The notes below the pieces were generated by a model. That model had not been told where the DNA came from and made no database searches. It saw nothing but the letters and a program-made list of their open reading frames with translations. 64,000 bases of DNA from an uncultured Atopobiaceae bacterium (GTDB lineage Bacteria > Actinomycetota > Coriobacteriia > Coriobacteriales > Atopobiaceae). Below, in pieces: positions 62,728 through 64,000 of the stretch. The stretch lies in contig CALUJM010000004.1 of assembly GCA_944320975.1 (NCBI GenBank), positions 1-64,000 of the forward strand, in the 5' to 3' direction. The first letter of the stretch is position 1. The number at the start of each line of letters is the position of its first letter. The position numbers were made by a program, and so were the translations under genes.

Positions 62728-62793
62728 CGAGTAAGAGTTTCTTGCGAGAAGTGCCTCCATTTGGTCCCGCTTCTTGCAAGAAACTCTTACTCG
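62728..62793. repeat. 66-bp intergenic inverted repeat, 18-bp arms
   Basis: CGAGTAAGAGTTTCTTGC (62728-62745) and its reverse complement (62776-62793) enclose 30 nt whose ends GAGAAG / CTTCTT extend the pairing. It lies between the asnS terminator and the CapA-like gene. The arms are unique in the window. Confidence 0.9.
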
Positions 62794-62872
62794 GTGCCGG
62801 TGCCGAGAGGCGCGTCAGGCGAGAAGAACGTGCGACAATGGGACCACGCGCACCCGTTGCAAGGAGGTCACC

Positions 62873-64000
62873 GTGGCCCGCATGATGCTCACGCGTCGCT
62901 CGTTCTTCTCGGCCGCCGCTCTTGCGGGGCTGGGAGCGTTGACGGGCTGTTCCAGCGCGCCCGCGCCGGAGGCGGGGCGCGAGCCGTCGACGGTCTACGA
63001 CCGCGCGTACGATGGGGAGGCCGCGTCAGATGCGTTCACGATCATGGCGATCGGAGACGTGCTCCTGCACCCGAGCGTGCAGGACAGCGGCCTGCGCGCG
63101 GACGGCCCCCGCGACTACACCCACTTCTTTGCGCACATCGTGGGGGACGTGGAGGCGGCGGACCTCGCGCTCGTGAGCCAGGAGACGCTTCTGGGCGGCG
63201 AGGCGCTTGGCCTCTCGGGCTATCCCAGCTTCAACGGCCCGCAGGAGGTCGGCGATGCCGAGGTCGCCGCGGGCTTTGACGTGGTGCTCCACGCCAACAA
63301 CCACGCGCTCGACCGCGGGCTGGACGGTATAGCGGCCGAGCTCGCCTACTGGCGCTCCGCGCATCCGGACATGCTGGTCACGGGCATCGCGGACAGCCAG
63401 GAGGCAGCCGGCGAGCCGCCCCTCATAGAGCGCGCGGGCCATGTGGTCGCCGTGCTCAACTACGCCACGTACCTGAACGGCATTCCGCTGCCGGAGCCTT
63501 GGGCGGTGCGCATGATGGATACCGAGCTCGTCGCGGCCGACGTCGCCGCCGCGCGCTCGGCCGGGGCCGACCTCATCGTGGCCTGCCCGCATTGGGGCGA
63601 CGAGTACGCCGCCGAGCCCAACGCCGACCAGCGCGGCTGGGCCCAGACGCTTGCCGACGCCGGCGTGGACGTCATCATCGGCGGGCATCCCCACGTGCTG
63701 CAGCCTTTTGAGACGCTGGCCTCGGCGGATGGGCGGACGGTGCCCGTGTTCTGGTCCGTGGGCAACTTCGTCTCGGGCCAGAGCCGCATGGACACGATGG
63801 TGGGCGGCATGGCACAGGTGAGCGTGTCCTTCTCGGACGCGGGCGCGCACGTTGACGAGTGCCGCCTCACGGCGCTGGTCACGCAGCGAGCGGAGGGGGA
63901 GGACTTCACCACCCGCCGCCTTGCCGACTATACCGAGGAGCTCGCCGCGGCGAACGGCATCCGCGCCTTCGAGGGCTGCGGGGGCTTCACGCGTCAGTGG
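62873..64000 (+). CDS. CapA-family lipoprotein (partial, runs off the window)
   Basis: The GTG at 62873 follows AAGGAGG and opens a frame of 376 codons with no stop before the window edge. A twin-Arg-like 'LTRRSFFSAAALAGLGALTGC' signal with lipobox 'LTGC' is followed by the PGA_cap/CapA metallophosphatase-like fold: 'IMAIGDVLLHPSV' near residue 63, 'VLHANNHALDRG', 'IVACPHWGDEYA' and 'IIGGHPHVLQPFE'. The protein is a surface lipoprotein probably involved in envelope polymer synthesis. The C terminus is missing. Confidence 0.9.
   Translation, partial: MARMMLTRRSFFSAAALAGLGALTGCSSAPAPEAGREPSTVYDRAYDGEAASDAFTIMAIGDVLLHPSVQDSGLRADGPRDYTHFFAHIVGDVEAADLALVSQETLLGGEALGLSGYPSFNGPQEVGDAEVAAGFDVVLHANNHALDRGLDGIAAELAYWRSAHPDMLVTGIADSQEAAGEPPLIERAGHVVAVLNYATYLNGIPLPEPWAVRMMDTELVAADVAAARSAGADLIVACPHWGDEYAAEPNADQRGWAQTLADAGVDVIIGGHPHVLQPFETLASADGRTVPVFWSVGNFVSGQSRMDTMVGGMAQVSVSFSDAGAHVDECRLTALVTQRAEGEDFTTRRLADYTEELAAANGIRAFEGCGGFTRQW

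Overview
The window is GC-rich, gene-dense actinobacterial chromosome. Gene content and style point to the Coriobacteriia, most likely an Olsenella/Atopobiaceae-type gut or oral anaerobe: a single-chain PurL with its glutaminase fused on, fused double-ATPase ECF transporter proteins, a SigI/RsgI pair, a UPF0210 protein, a class II UvrA, and a DUF3516 helicase. The taxonomic call is an inference from families and base composition, because no rRNA is present. I saw no tRNA, rRNA, CRISPR array, prophage or intact transposase. The last gene (CapA-like) runs off the right edge.

Layout. 0-8.5 kb: EamA permease, purL, then a riboflavin-type ECF transporter (S component, fused ATPases, EcfT) behind an FMN riboswitch. 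8.5-11 kb: murB and a nuclease-like accessory gene bracketed by two matching 97-bp inverted-repeat elements. 11-20 kb: UPF0210, hydrolase, a YtrA-type GntR/ABC operon, esterase, GNAT, an AAA ATPase preceded by a 9-bp tandem repeat, trmL and a lipoprotein. 20-30.5 kb: a repair-rich stretch (class II UvrA, Nth, Y-family polymerase with YolD, RecQ), plus a deformylase-like protein and an XRE-HTH/AlaA aminotransferase fusion. 30.8-33.5 kb: SigI, RsgI-like anti-sigma and an Asp-rich lipoprotein, with the same promoter sequence used twice. 33.6-37.1 kb: a second ECF transporter preceded by a 26-residue leader peptide with three consecutive Trp codons and an attenuator, which makes it a predicted tryptophan transporter. 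37-46.6 kb: MarR, DegV, TetR with an ABC/FtsX exporter, and a polar amino-acid ABC transporter. 46.6-64 kb: a Mn riboswitch with mntP, EngB, fructosamine kinase, AlbA_2 protein, HelD, DUF362 protein, DUF3516 helicase, nitroreductase, polysaccharide deacetylase, pyrE, DUF4143 ATPase, asnS and CapA.

Three nutrient uptake or efflux units are governed by RNA leaders: FMN riboswitch, Trp attenuator and Mn riboswitch.

The most striking non-genic feature is about thirteen long, mostly perfect palindromes with a shared GGGAC(A/G)GGT-like core. They sit between genes, inside operons, across two gene ends, and once within the coding sequence of an ECF ATPase. Four sibling copies differ from each other, yet the two arms inside each copy match exactly. 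They look like head-to-head REP units, and the enzyme that moves them is not in this window. A second set of intergenic inverted repeats has 'private' arms of 9-18 bp and no shared core.
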